From NCBI GenBank assembly GCA_024228935.1, contig JAAESX010000349.1, positions 82,758-146,757 of the forward strand: DNA of 64,000 bases. The letters are read 5' to 3'. Position 1 is the stretch's first letter. Every line of letters starts with the position of its first letter. Source of the stretch: Pseudomonadota bacterium. GTDB taxonomy: Bacteria > Myxococcota_A > UBA796 > CAJQPC01. Shown piece after piece: positions 27,945 through 37,140 of this stretch. The notes beneath the pieces are model-generated. The model had not been told where the DNA came from, did no database searches, and was given only the letters and a program-made list of their open reading frames with translations. A program made the position numbers and the translations under genes.

Positions 27945-28354
27945 CAGAGCACCTCGGCCAGGACCATGTACGCCAGGACCGCGTAGCAGATGAGCTGCAC
28001 CAGGAAGTGCGTGAACCGGATGTTCACCACCAGCGAGCGGCCGCTGAGCACGTGGAAGAACGACTGGCCGACCCGGGCGCCGAACGCGACCCAGGCGACG
28101 GTCGTGAAGTCGCCGTCGAGCCCCAGCACCGCGCCGGCCAGCACCAGCGCTGCGAACACCGGCAGGTTCTCCACGGTGTTCATGTGGGCTCGGTTCAGTC
28201 GCCAGTACCAGTCGGGTCCGTGCTGCGTCCCGCTGTTGAAGCCGTTGGGCTTCTTGTTGCCCTTGAGCACCTGGAGCACCCGGTGGCCTCCGACGGCCAG
28301 GACCAGGAGCGGGGCCCAGAGCGCGAAGCAGATCAGCGGGACCAGCGGGCTCAT
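27944..28354 (-). CDS. MAPEG-family membrane protein
   Basis: A 136-residue protein with four predicted membrane helices. The MAPEG signature is present: RLNRAHMNTVENLPVFAALVLAG after the first helix, and GARVGQSFFHVLSGRSL before the third. MAPEG proteins handle glutathione- or eicosanoid-type chemistry in eukaryotes; bacterial roles are mostly unknown. It overlaps the M32 gene's stop upstream and the thioesterase start downstream. Confidence 0.9.
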   Translation of the reverse strand: MSPLVPLICFALWAPLLVLAVGGHRVLQVLKGNKKPNGFNSGTQHGPDWYWRLNRAHMNTVENLPVFAALVLAGAVLGLDGDFTTVAWVAFGARVGQSFFHVLSGRSLVVNIRFTHFLVQLICYAVLAYMVLAEVL

Positions 28355-29832
28355 CGCGTCACGCCGTGCAGCGCGCCGTGGCGGCTCCAGAGGTAGTCCA
28401 CCAGGTCCTCGACGTGGTCCCGCTCGCCGACGGCCGCGGCCATGATGTCGGGGGCGTCGGCCAGGTGGGCCCGGCTGTGCACGTTGTGCCGGAGCCAGCC
28501 CAGGATGTCCTGGAACTCGCCGGCCTCGACCTGGTCCCAGAGGTCGGGCATCTCCTCGACGAGCGTCGCGCCCAGGCTCGCCGCGTACAGGTTCCCCAGG
28601 GTGTAGCTGGGGAAGTACGCGAACATGCCGCCCGCCCAGTGGACGTCCTGCAGCACGCCCTCGGCAGCTGTTCCGGGACGGACACCGATGGTGCTCTCGT
28701 ACAGGTCGGTCCAGGCGTCCGGCAGCTCGTCGACGGTGACCTCGCCGGCGAAGATCCGTCGCTCGAGGGTGTACCGGACCAGGATGTGCAGGTTGTACGT
28801 GACCTCGTCCGCGAAGACGCGGACCAGGCTGCGCTGGACGCGGTTCGCGGCGCCGTACAGCTCCTCGCCCGAGAACGAGGTGCCGAGCCTCTTGTTGGCC
28901 CGGGAGGACAGCCAGTTGCTGAAGGCCCGGCTTCGGCCGATCGTGTTCTCCCAGAACCGGGACTGGGACTCGTGCAGGCCGAAGCTCGCGGCGCTCCCCG
29001 CGGCCGTCATGGACAGCTCGGTCGGGATGCCCTGCTCGTACAGGCCGTGGCCGACCTCGTGGACGGTGCCGGACAGCCCGGAGAGGAGGCCCTCGGGGTA
29101 GATGTGCGTCGTGATGCGCACGTCGGTCGGGTGGACCCCGACGGTGAAGGGGTGCTCGCTGTTGTCGAGTCGGCCCCGCTTCCAGTCGAAACCGAGCGCG
29201 GTCGCGACCTCGTCGTGCAGGGAGCGCTGCTTCGCGACGTCCCAGGGGCCCTCGAGCTTCGCGGGCGCCTCGCCGTCCTCGAGCGCGTCGAGCAGGGTGC
29301 CGAGTTCGCTCCCGAGCCGGTCGAACATGGGGTCGAGCGTCGCGACCGTCGAGCCGGGGTCGAAGGGCGCGAGCAGGACGTCATAGGGGTCGGACTCGGA
29401 GTCGATGGCCGAGACGGTCTCCTTCGCGATGTCGATCAGCTCGGCGAGGTGAGGGGAGAACTGGCTGAAGTCGCTGGCCTCCTTGGCCTCGGCCCATGCC
29501 GGGAACGCCTTGGCCCGGACGACGGCGCCGCGCTTGACCAGGGCGGCGGGGACACGGGTCGCTCGGTCGAAGTCGCGCTGCAGGTTCCGGACGCTGGCGG
29601 ACTGCGTCTCGGTCAGGTCGCCACCGGTGAGGGTCTCCAGCAGCTCGCCGACGCGGTCGTCGGTCAGCTTCTCGTGGTGCAGCCCGCTCAGGAGGCTCAT
29701 GTGCGCACCGCGAGCGCCGGACCCGGCGGCCGGCATCATCACCTGCTGGTCCCACTCGGCCATGCCCATCAGGCCCTCGATGGCCTTGAGCTCGGTGGTG
29801 CGGTCGGAGAGTTCGGTCCAGGCGTCAGTCAT
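28351..29832 (-). CDS. M32 family metallocarboxypeptidase (Taq type)
   Basis: A 493-residue cytoplasmic zinc carboxypeptidase. The metal and catalytic motif is HEVGH (HExxH) in GTVHEVGHGLYEQGI, followed by the third-ligand helix HESQSRFWEN, both diagnostic for M32. The N-terminal region (AIEGLMGMAEWDQQVMMPAAG) and the motif GMFAYFPSYTLGNLYAASL are also characteristic. It removes C-terminal residues from peptides. The ATG at 29832 overlaps the stop of the upstream cysteine-cluster gene. Confidence 0.93.
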   Translation of the reverse strand: MTDAWTELSDRTTELKAIEGLMGMAEWDQQVMMPAAGSGARGAHMSLLSGLHHEKLTDDRVGELLETLTGGDLTETQSASVRNLQRDFDRATRVPAALVKRGAVVRAKAFPAWAEAKEASDFSQFSPHLAELIDIAKETVSAIDSESDPYDVLLAPFDPGSTVATLDPMFDRLGSELGTLLDALEDGEAPAKLEGPWDVAKQRSLHDEVATALGFDWKRGRLDNSEHPFTVGVHPTDVRITTHIYPEGLLSGLSGTVHEVGHGLYEQGIPTELSMTAAGSAASFGLHESQSRFWENTIGRSRAFSNWLSSRANKRLGTSFSGEELYGAANRVQRSLVRVFADEVTYNLHILVRYTLERRIFAGEVTVDELPDAWTDLYESTIGVRPGTAAEGVLQDVHWAGGMFAYFPSYTLGNLYAASLGATLVEEMPDLWDQVEAGEFQDILGWLRHNVHSRAHLADAPDIMAAAVGERDHVEDLVDYLWSRHGALHGVTR

Positions 29833-30446
29833 TCTGTGGTCCTCGCGAGCCGCTCCTCTATCGCGACCATGCCGCCGTGCAGATCGGTCGGTAGATCGCC
29901 CAGGCCCAGGCCCAGGCCCAGGCGCTGGCTGATGGCCCTGAGCAGCAGGGCGTGCCGCTCGCTGGGGACCAGATGGGGGTTCACCGCGCTCTGGTGCTTG
30001 GGGTGCTCGGGATGGCACCAGTCGGGCGGGGTCGCGGCGAAGAACATCCGGCAGGGGACCGGACGGGCTGCGTAGACCGAGCACCACCCTCGCTCGTCCA
30101 GGAGGGGACAGGGGCCCCCCTCGGTCTTCATCCGCCGCTTGAAGCGGGCACGCACGGCGTAGGCGTCGGGCCGGTCTCGCAGGAGTCGGTCGATGAAGTA
30201 GAGCTCGACTCCGCTGATGCCGCGCGGGTTCTGCTGACAGCAGTTGTTGCAGCCGGCCTTGCACTCGGGCTTGAAGGCTGGCGCGACCAGCGCGATGAAG
30301 CGCTCGTAGTGGTCCCACCAGGCGGTGAACACGTCGACGAACGCGTCGCTGAGGCCGTCTTCAGCGAGCGCGTGGGCCTGCAGCAGGGCTTCGTAGCCGT
30401 TGTGCATGGCGGCCTGGGCTTCTTCGGAGATCGGGGGGGCGTTCAT
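29829..30446 (-). CDS. YkgJ-type cysteine-cluster protein
   Basis: A 205-residue protein with the family motif CKAGCNNCCQQN (CX3CX2CC) and later cysteines GPCPLLDERGWCSVY and RPVPCRMFF. The family is annotated as iron- or zinc-binding; a metal or iron-sulfur cluster is likely, but the role is not established. Near the C-terminus a four-fold LG repeat comes from a hexanucleotide repeat in the DNA. It is first in an overlapping minus-strand series with the M32 peptidase. Confidence 0.85.
   Translation of the reverse strand: MNAPPISEEAQAAMHNGYEALLQAHALAEDGLSDAFVDVFTAWWDHYERFIALVAPAFKPECKAGCNNCCQQNPRGISGVELYFIDRLLRDRPDAYAVRARFKRRMKTEGGPCPLLDERGWCSVYAARPVPCRMFFAATPPDWCHPEHPKHQSAVNPHLVPSERHALLLRAISQRLGLGLGLGDLPTDLHGGMVAIEERLARTTE
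29899..29922. repeat. Four tandem copies of hexanucleotide CCCAGG
   Basis: Four perfect head-to-tail copies lie inside the YkgJ-type gene and encode Leu-Gly pairs (RLGLGLGLGDLP). The unit length is a multiple of three, so copy-number changes would alter protein length without shifting frame. Confidence 0.85.
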
Positions 30447-30504
30447 GTGGAAGCTCTAACGGTGCTACCGGACCACGAGCCGAAGAGGGCTTCTCCGGGA
30501 GTGC

Positions 30505-30534
30505 GGGCCGGTAGCCGACGAAGTCGGCCGGCCC
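30505..30534 (-). terminator. Hairpin downstream of the MopE-like lipoprotein gene
   Basis: GGGCCGG pairs with CCGGCCC (7 bp) and the inner CCGAC pairs with GTCGG (5 bp), with a three-base TAG bulge and a GAA loop. It lies about 100 bases past the MopE-like gene stop and before the next minus-strand gene. There is no U-rich tail, so it may act as a weak terminator or an RNA-stabilising hairpin. Confidence 0.4.
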
Positions 30535-30633
30535 ACAGCGCGAGCGGTAAGACAGATCGTGGCCAGATCATCTCCAGAGACGGATTCGAGGTAGCGAGCC
30601 AACCGAGCGCGCATGCGCTCGGTCAGATGAGCC

Positions 30634-31488
30634 TCAGCGGCAGCTCTGGATCGCGGTCGAGATCGTCTCGTTGCAGGTCCAGGACCCATCGCAGTCGTCC
30701 AGCACCTCGCCCCACTCGCCGCAGTCGGGGATGGACCACTCCCACCAGCCATGGGTCTGGAGCACACACGTGCTGCCCCAGTCGCAGCTGCCGAAGTCGG
30801 TCAGCACGCGGTCCGCGGCGCCGTTGCAGTCGTAGTCGAAGCTCCCGTCGCCTCGCTCGACGTCGAACCAGTCGGTCTGCCCGGGGAACGCATAGGCGCT
30901 GCCGTCGTAGCAGTCGGACATGTTGTCGGCGTAGCCGCTCGGCATGTCGCAGCTGTGCGCCACGTCGCCGCCGTCGCCGTAGCCGTCGCCATCCGCGTCG
31001 CGGTACCAGGTGCCCGGGTCCAGCGCGTCCTTGCCATCGATCACGCCGTCGCAGTCGTCGTCGAACCCGTTGCAGAGCTCGAACAGCGACGGGTTGGCGC
31101 TGGCGTTGTCGTCGTCGCAGTCGCCTGCCTCGAGCACGTGGTCACCGGGGTCCGTGCACGAGATGACGCCCTCGTCGTTGACGCCCCAGCCGTCCGAGTC
31201 GGCGTCCGGGTACCAGGTCTCGCCGTCGACCGCGTCGACGTCGACCCGACCGTCGCAGTCGTCGTCCACGCCGTTGCAGAGCTCGTACTGGCCGGGGAAC
31301 ACCGCGGCGTCGGTGTCGTCGCAGTCCTCGGCCAGATCGAGGCCACCATCGACGCACAACCCCTCGTACTTCGTGGCCGGGTCGCCGAAGCCGTCCCCGT
31401 CGTCGTCGAGGTAGTAGGTGCACGTCTCGGCCTGCGAACCCGCGGTCGGGAGCTCGGAGAGGCAGGCGGTGGCGAGGAACCAGATCAT
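30634..31488 (-). CDS. MopE-type metal-binding repeat lipoprotein
   Basis: A 284-residue lipoprotein (MIWFLATACLSE, only eight residues before the cysteine). It carries three copies of the putative metal-binding motif: DDDGDGFGDP then AEDCDDTDAAVFPGQYELCNGVDDDCDG, and two further DxDxDG...DCDD...ELCNGxDDDCDG units. These Asp-rich loops bind calcium-like ions, and the paired cysteines probably form disulphides. The C-terminal 80 residues are Cys/Trp-rich and non-repeat. Its start overlaps the thiD candidate start by 20 bases on the opposite strand. Confidence 0.85.
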   Translation of the reverse strand: MIWFLATACLSELPTAGSQAETCTYYLDDDGDGFGDPATKYEGLCVDGGLDLAEDCDDTDAAVFPGQYELCNGVDDDCDGRVDVDAVDGETWYPDADSDGWGVNDEGVISCTDPGDHVLEAGDCDDDNASANPSLFELCNGFDDDCDGVIDGKDALDPGTWYRDADGDGYGDGGDVAHSCDMPSGYADNMSDCYDGSAYAFPGQTDWFDVERGDGSFDYDCNGAADRVLTDFGSCDWGSTCVLQTHGWWEWSIPDCGEWGEVLDDCDGSWTCNETISTAIQSCR

Positions 31489-32242
31489 CGAAGGGCGGGA
31501 TCATAGCCCGCGCTGCGTCCTGTCGATCGCCGGTTCCGACCCCAGCGGTGGAGCCGGCATCCAGGCCGACCTGAAGACGTTCGCGGCCCACGGTGTCTAC
31601 GGGATGGCCGCGATCACCGCGCTGACGGCCCAGAACACCCACCGCGTCAGATGGGTGCAGCCGGTCGGGCCGGGGGGCGTCCGGGTCCAGGTCCGAGCCA
31701 TCCTGGAGGACCTGCCCGTCCACGCCGTGAAGATCGGCATGCTCGGGGACGCCTCGGTGGCCACCGCCGTCGCCCACGAGCTGATGGACGTCGATGTGCC
31801 GATTGTGCTCGACCCGGTGCTCGGCTCGAGCACGGGCTCGCCGCTGAACGAGGCCCCCGAGGCCCTGAAGCACCTGGTCCCGCTCTGCGCGCTGGTCACC
31901 CCCAACCTCGACGAGCTCGAGGCGCTCCCCTGGCTGCTCGACGCCGGCGTTCCGCTCCTGGTGACCGGCGGCCACGGCACGGGCGAGCTCCTGGTCGAGC
32001 GCCTGGTCCTTTCCACCGGCGAGCGCACCTTCGAGCACCCCCGGGTCGAGACGAGGAACCTCCACGGCACCGGGTGCACGCTCTCGAGCGCCATCGCCGC
32101 GCGGCTCGCGCTCGGCCAGCCGCTGGAACAGGCCGTCGAGGGAGCCATCGCCTGGGTCCACGAACGGATCGAGCGCTCGGCATGTCACGACTTGGGGGCG
32201 GGCAGCGGGCCGCTGCTGCATCAGGACAGCACTGAGATATAG
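31469..32242 (+). CDS. thiD: Hydroxymethylpyrimidine/phosphomethylpyrimidine kinase
   Basis: ThiD phosphorylates HMP and HMP-phosphate for thiamine synthesis. Motifs are VLSIAGSDPSGGAGIQADLKTFAAHG near the N-terminus, AVKIGMLG, PIVLDPVLGSSTG and the anion hole NLHGTGCTLSSAIAARLA, giving about 257 residues. No canonical start lies right at the conserved N-terminus. The nearest is the GTG at 31469, which adds about 16 residues and overlaps the divergent lipoprotein start; another GTG at 31418 is less likely. No other thiamine gene is adjacent. Confidence 0.9.
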   Translation: MARNQIIEGRDHSPRCVLSIAGSDPSGGAGIQADLKTFAAHGVYGMAAITALTAQNTHRVRWVQPVGPGGVRVQVRAILEDLPVHAVKIGMLGDASVATAVAHELMDVDVPIVLDPVLGSSTGSPLNEAPEALKHLVPLCALVTPNLDELEALPWLLDAGVPLLVTGGHGTGELLVERLVLSTGERTFEHPRVETRNLHGTGCTLSSAIAARLALGQPLEQAVEGAIAWVHERIERSACHDLGAGSGPLLHQDSTEI

Positions 32243-32264
32243 GGCGGGCCCTGGAGGTCCTCTC

Positions 32265-34178
32265 ATGAAGCTCACTGGACGCGTCCTGCACCTGGTCGGA
32301 AACGCCGACAAGGTCCGTGACCAGCTCAGCGGCGGCACCCCCTCGCTCGAAGGCGAGGACTACCACTACGGCGTCAACACCGACGCGATGATCTCCGGTC
32401 GGGCCTGCACGCTCGGCTACACCGGCGAGATCCTCGGGCCGTACTTCCTCGAGAACTTCCTCGAGGCCGTGGACAAGGATGACGTCCGCACGGGCGGCTT
32501 CCAGGTCGCGGTCGGCGGACACGCGTACGGCTCGGGCAGCTCGCGCGAGGTCGCCGTGGTGGCCCATGTGGGCGCTGGGATCGAGCTCGTTGTCGCCGAC
32601 AGCTTCCAGCGGATCTTCCAGGAGAACATGGTGTACGCGGGCATGCCGTTCACCACGGATCGGGGTGTCCTGGCTCGCCTCGAGGCCGGCGAGGACGTCG
32701 ATCTCGCCGCGCTCGCCACCGAGCTGCCCGACTTCTTCCGGGCGGTCAGCGAGGCTGGCGGTCTGATGGCCTACGGCACGCTGCTCGAGAACGGCGAGGT
32801 CGAGCCGACCTACGCGACGAACGCCCCCGCGCGCCCGCTGAACATGGTCGAGAAGATCATCGCCAACAAGGCCTGGGCCGGTGGAGACGCCTTCGGGCTG
32901 GCGGACGTCGCGCCCGGCGACCAGGTCCTCTGCCGAGCCGCCTTCCGAGGCATGCACGAGTACACCGCCGGCATGGTCATGGACCTGTACGAGCAGGAGT
33001 GGGGCCAGGCCGACATGTTCCGGCCCGACCTCGTCGCCGCGTTCGAGGACCACTTCGTCCTCATCTCGCACGAGACCGTGCCGGACGCCGTGAAGGACTC
33101 GCGGCTCGCCCCCGCCATGAAGCTGACCGAGGAGATGGTCGAGGCCTGTGACCGCTTCGGGGTCCGCCTGCACGGCCCTGGTCGCGCGTTCAAGGCGGGC
33201 GTCTGCCACCGCATCGTGGTCGAGGACTACGCGCTGCCGGGCGACGTCATCGTGCTCACCGACTCGCACACGCCGACCGCGGGCGTGATGAACGCCTTCG
33301 CCTTCGGTGTGGGCAGCACCGCCATGGCCTTCGCGCTGAAGACCGGACTCATCCCGGTCACGGTGCCCAAGGTCGTCCGGGTCGAGGTCAGCGGCGAGGC
33401 CAAGGGCGTGCTCAGCCCCAAGGACCTCATCCTCCACCTCATCGGCATGCCGTACTTCCGCGAGGAGCACTGGCGCACCGGCCCCACCGACACCTGCGTC
33501 GTCGAGTTCGCCGGACCCGGCCTCGACCAGTGGAACGTCGACGAGCTGTCCGTTCTCACCAACATGACGGTCGAGGGCGGCCTGATGACGGGCGTCGTCG
33601 CCCCCTGCGCGCCCATCCTGGAGTTCCTGAAGACCCGCCGCGACATCGACGCGACCGACCTGTTGGTCGATGCGGACGAAGGCGCCTCCTATGCGCGCGT
33701 GATGCAGGTCGACCTCGACGACGTGCCGCTGACGGTCGCCACGCCCGGCGACTCGCGCAACCGCGCCCCGCTCGCCGAGCACACCACCGTCGGCATCCAG
33801 AACGTCGTGATCGCGAGCTGCACCGGAGGCTCGATCTCCGACCTGCGCGCGGCCGCCGATGTCCTGCGTGGCCGGTCGCTGCACGAGGGCGTTCGCCTGA
33901 CGGTGACCCCGTCGTCGGCGGACGTGGCGAAGGAAGCCGAGGCCGAGGGCCTGCTCGAGCTGTTCCGCAGCGTCGGAGCGGTCGTCAGTGCGCCCGGCTG
34001 TGGCTCGTGCATCGGCAACGGTCCGGGCGTGCCCCTTCCCGGCGAGGCCACGGCCAGCACCACGAACCGGAACTTCGCCCGCCGTATGGGCGCCCCGGGG
34101 CCGGTCTACCTGGTGAGTCCGGCCGTCGCCGCAGCCACCGCTGTGACCGGCACGCTGGCCGATCCGCGCTCGCTCTAG
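32265..34178 (+). CDS. Aconitase-family hydro-lyase with swivel domain fused in front of the catalytic domain
   Basis: A 637-residue protein joining two parts usually separate in isopropylmalate dehydratase. Residues 1 to about 190 are the small LeuD-like swivel domain, with YGSGSSREVA at 88-97. Residues about 200-637 are the LeuC-like catalytic domain, with TDSHTPTAG near 332, VVIASCTGGS and GCGSCIGNGPG. The three cysteines (near 517, 579 and 582) should hold a 4Fe-4S cluster. It dehydrates and rehydrates a carboxylic acid such as isopropylmalate, homocitrate or citrate; the substrate cannot be read. The swivel-first order differs from standard aconitase A. It follows thiD by 22 bases. Confidence 0.85.
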   Translation: MKLTGRVLHLVGNADKVRDQLSGGTPSLEGEDYHYGVNTDAMISGRACTLGYTGEILGPYFLENFLEAVDKDDVRTGGFQVAVGGHAYGSGSSREVAVVAHVGAGIELVVADSFQRIFQENMVYAGMPFTTDRGVLARLEAGEDVDLAALATELPDFFRAVSEAGGLMAYGTLLENGEVEPTYATNAPARPLNMVEKIIANKAWAGGDAFGLADVAPGDQVLCRAAFRGMHEYTAGMVMDLYEQEWGQADMFRPDLVAAFEDHFVLISHETVPDAVKDSRLAPAMKLTEEMVEACDRFGVRLHGPGRAFKAGVCHRIVVEDYALPGDVIVLTDSHTPTAGVMNAFAFGVGSTAMAFALKTGLIPVTVPKVVRVEVSGEAKGVLSPKDLILHLIGMPYFREEHWRTGPTDTCVVEFAGPGLDQWNVDELSVLTNMTVEGGLMTGVVAPCAPILEFLKTRRDIDATDLLVDADEGASYARVMQVDLDDVPLTVATPGDSRNRAPLAEHTTVGIQNVVIASCTGGSISDLRAAADVLRGRSLHEGVRLTVTPSSADVAKEAEAEGLLELFRSVGAVVSAPGCGSCIGNGPGVPLPGEATASTTNRNFARRMGAPGPVYLVSPAVAAATAVTGTLADPRSL

Positions 34179-34197
34179 ACGGCATCGGATTGCTCTG

Positions 34198-34216
34198 ACG
34201 GGCAGTTGACGCCCGT
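34198..34216 (+). terminator. Short hairpin after the aconitase-family gene
   Basis: ACGGGC and GCCCGT pair over 6 bp around a 7-base loop, 19 bases after the stop codon. There is no T tract, so termination activity is doubtful. Confidence 0.3.
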
Positions 34217-34260
34217 TCCTGGCCAGGCTGCTACCGTGCCGCGTCGCTCGGAGGCTCGTC

Positions 34261-35361
34261 GTGCTGTTCCTTCTCGCCATGGCCTGTGGGCCTGGACTCT
34301 CGGCTGAGGACGCCCGTCAGGCTGTCCTCGACGCGGCTGTCGAAGCCAACCCTCCCGGGCGCTCCGGAATCGAGCTCATCGGCAAGTCCCGGTGGGTCGA
34401 GGGCCCGATGTTCAACCGCGAGTGCGTGCAGCAGAAGAACCTCGCGTTCGCCGACACACCGGCGGACCGGGCGGACAGCCGCGCGGGCACCCAGCGGATC
34501 AGCCCGACCTACCAGAACCAGCACTGGATCACGACGTCGACGGACATGGGCTGGTGCGTCCTGATGGGCGAGAACGTGAAGGTCGAGGCCCGCGAGCCCG
34601 CCATCAACCAGGAGTCCTGGATGGTGCCGGTGGTGTTCACCATCGAGGACCCGTCCCCCTGGTTCGAGTGCCTCGAGTCCAACTGGACGAACCGGACGGT
34701 CCAGGTCTCCGCGGACGAGCAGGGCCTGCCCCTCTTCGAGGCCGACCTCGACGTCCTGCCCGGCGCCTGCCCGACGCCGATGCCCACGGGCGAGGACCGG
34801 CCGACCGGCAGCCTTCCGCGCATCAAGCCCTCGAAGCCCCCGACCCAGAGCGACATCCACGCCGCCATGAAGCGCTTCGACGACGCGCTGTGGGAGCACG
34901 ACTGGCTCGCCGTGCTCGACAACACGTCCTGCTACAACCTGGTCGAGGACAAGAAGTACGGGTCCTGCACGGCCAGCGAGTTCGTGCAGATGGGGCCGCA
35001 CCCGCGCGGCGACCAGCGCATGGGCGATGGCAACCCCTGGACCGAGTTCGTCATCGCGGACCTGGACGCCAAGCTGCGCGTCTCGCCGGACCCGAAGCAC
35101 AAGACGATGTTCCACGTCACGGTGAGCCACAAGCGCTCGGGCAAGACGCGGGGCTTCGCGGTCGAGTGGGTCGACGACAGCTGGAAGATCGTGTCGATCG
35201 TGCCGGCGTACGGGGCGGACCTCACCACCGCGCGGGTCATGTACGACCTGCACAAGGGCGACAAGCGAGCCATCTTCTGGGACCGCATGGCGGGCGAGGA
35301 GATCGACGAGGAGGGCAACCCGCTCGATCCGTACGCGTCCGAGGACGAAGAAGAGGAGTAG
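34261..35361 (+). CDS. Lipoprotein of unknown function, 366 residues
   Basis: Starts at a GTG as MLFLLAMACGPGLSAEDAR, with eight residues before the lipobox cysteine. No ATG, GTG or TTG lies upstream in frame, so the short signal is not an annotation choice. The N-terminal half contains NRECVQQKN, STDMGWCVLMGE and EDPSPWFECLESNW. The C-terminal half (AAMKRFDDALWEHDWLAVLD to VEWVDDSWKIVSI) resembles an NTF2-like fold in pattern. It ends in an acidic tail EDEEEE. The function is unknown. Confidence 0.8.
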   Translation: MLFLLAMACGPGLSAEDARQAVLDAAVEANPPGRSGIELIGKSRWVEGPMFNRECVQQKNLAFADTPADRADSRAGTQRISPTYQNQHWITTSTDMGWCVLMGENVKVEAREPAINQESWMVPVVFTIEDPSPWFECLESNWTNRTVQVSADEQGLPLFEADLDVLPGACPTPMPTGEDRPTGSLPRIKPSKPPTQSDIHAAMKRFDDALWEHDWLAVLDNTSCYNLVEDKKYGSCTASEFVQMGPHPRGDQRMGDGNPWTEFVIADLDAKLRVSPDPKHKTMFHVTVSHKRSGKTRGFAVEWVDDSWKIVSIVPAYGADLTTARVMYDLHKGDKRAIFWDRMAGEEIDEEGNPLDPYASEDEEEE

Positions 35362-35388
35362 CGCCGATCGAACGCCGATGGCCGAGCC

Positions 35389-37140
35389 ATGGGTGACGGG
35401 TCCGCTGGAGGTCGCATCGCCCGAGGTCGTCTGGAGGTCGCGCTCGCGACGGCGGTCCTGGCGGCTGCGCTGGCGGTGCTCTCGACGCTCCATCCGCTCG
35501 AGGTCCTGAGCGGCGAGCGGCTGTTCGGTGCGGGCACCGCCGACATCTGGGGGCACGCCTGGAGCTACCAGCGCGTCGCGGACGGCCTGCAACTGTGGCG
35601 GCCACAGACGGCGTGGCCCGATGGTCAGGCGTGGTGGGTCATCGACATGCCCATCGCGCTGCTGCTCGTGCCGGTCACCCGCCTGTTCTCCGCAGCCCAG
35701 GCCTACAACGCGGCGTTCCTGCTGCACATCGCCGTGGGCGCCGGGACCGTGACGGCCTGGCTGCACGGGCGGACCAAGACGCATCACGCCGTGATCGCGG
35801 GGCTGTTGGTCTCGGCGTCCCCGTTCGTCCACGGGGCCCTGGCCAGCGGCGTGCCCGAGGCGCTGTCGGTCCTGTTCGTGCCAGCGTTCGCCTGGGCGCT
35901 GCACCTGGGGCTCCGAGGGTCCAATCGCGCCTTGCTGGGCGCGGGACTGCTGGGCGCGCTCGTGGTGCTCGACGGAGCCTATGGCGCGCTCCAGATCGCC
36001 ATCGTCGGTCCGGTGCTCGTCGTGGTCTCCGGGCCCCGTGTCGCGCCGCGCGGCCTGTTGGCGGCCGTGCCCGCGGTCATCGCCGCGCTGGGCGTGCGGG
36101 CCGCTCTCGTCGTGACCAACCACCCGGCCTACGGAAAGGAGGCGGAGACCGAGGGCGCGGCCGCCATCCAGACCACCGATCTGCTGGACTGGGTCCTCGG
36201 CTCGGAGGTCGGCGGCGAGACCCTGCACGCCCACGTCGTCCTGGTGGGGTTCGTGCTGCTCGTGGCGGCGCTCTCACAGGTGCGCGAGAGGCGGGCGTGG
36301 GCGTTCCTGTCCGTCGCGGCGGCGGCCGTGGTCGTCTCGCTCGGCCCCGAGCTGCAGGTCGGTGGGCACGGGCTGTTCCCGCTGCCTGGGGCGCTGCTCG
36401 GCGACACGGGCGCGAACAACCTGTACCGGGTCGGCGGCATCGTCCCGCTGGTCCTGGTCGTGGTCGTCGCCCTGGCCGCGGACGGTCGAGCGCGCTGGCT
36501 GCTCGTGTGGGCGCTGGTCGCCATCGAGTGGACGTGGAGTCCGGGCCAGACCGCGTCCGTCCCCACGACCGAGAACCCCATCGGAGCGGTCGAGCGATGG
36601 CTCGGCGACCAGCCCGAGCCGGGCGCCGTGCTGGATCTCCCCCTGGATCTCGAGGGGACCGAGGCGCGAGGGTCCCGGCCGCAGCGCACGTTCTTCCTCT
36701 CCACCGAGCATGGCCGTGGGGTCGCCAGCGGGCTGTACGTGGAGTCCCCCGTGCTGCGCGTCGCGGGGCCGGTCCGCGTGCTGCGTCGGTTCGTGATGGG
36801 TGGCTGGGCGGCCGGACGACCGGCGGAGTTCCGGCCGGCCGATCACGGACCTCCTCCCCAGCTCCCGCCGGACCTGCGCGACGAGGAGATCGAGCACCTG
36901 GACCGGGCGCTCGCGGAGCTGGGCTTCCAGTTCGTGAGCCTGGACCTGGAGCTGATCGAGCCGTCCCAGCGCGAGGAGACCGACGCCTGGGTCAGCGCCT
37001 GGCTGGGCCCGCCCCAGGTGGAGGAGGGCCTCCGGCGGGCCTGGCGCCTTCGCCTGACCACGACGAACACAGATCCCGCCATGCCCGTTGGGCCACGGAG
37101 TCCGAGTCCGGAGTCCAGCCCTTCCCACCGGCGACGATGA
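35389..37140 (+). CDS. Polytopic membrane protein, possible glycosyltransferase-C type
   Basis: A 583-residue protein with about ten hydrophobic segments in the first 420 residues and a soluble C-terminal domain. The early loop ADIWGHAWSYQRVADGLQL with WPDGQAWWVIDMPIALLL recalls GT-C glycosyltransferases and YfhO-like lipid-linked sugar transferases, but the catalytic acidic pair is not certain. The last 20 or so residues (PVGPRSPSPESSPSHRRR) overlap the 3' end of the opposite-strand gene and look non-native. It lies 27 bases after the preceding lipoprotein gene. Confidence 0.7.
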   Translation: MGDGSAGGRIARGRLEVALATAVLAAALAVLSTLHPLEVLSGERLFGAGTADIWGHAWSYQRVADGLQLWRPQTAWPDGQAWWVIDMPIALLLVPVTRLFSAAQAYNAAFLLHIAVGAGTVTAWLHGRTKTHHAVIAGLLVSASPFVHGALASGVPEALSVLFVPAFAWALHLGLRGSNRALLGAGLLGALVVLDGAYGALQIAIVGPVLVVVSGPRVAPRGLLAAVPAVIAALGVRAALVVTNHPAYGKEAETEGAAAIQTTDLLDWVLGSEVGGETLHAHVVLVGFVLLVAALSQVRERRAWAFLSVAAAAVVVSLGPELQVGGHGLFPLPGALLGDTGANNLYRVGGIVPLVLVVVVALAADGRARWLLVWALVAIEWTWSPGQTASVPTTENPIGAVERWLGDQPEPGAVLDLPLDLEGTEARGSRPQRTFFLSTEHGRGVASGLYVESPVLRVAGPVRVLRRFVMGGWAAGRPAEFRPADHGPPPQLPPDLRDEEIEHLDRALAELGFQFVSLDLELIEPSQREETDAWVSAWLGPPQVEEGLRRAWRLRLTTTNTDPAMPVGPRSPSPESSPSHRRR

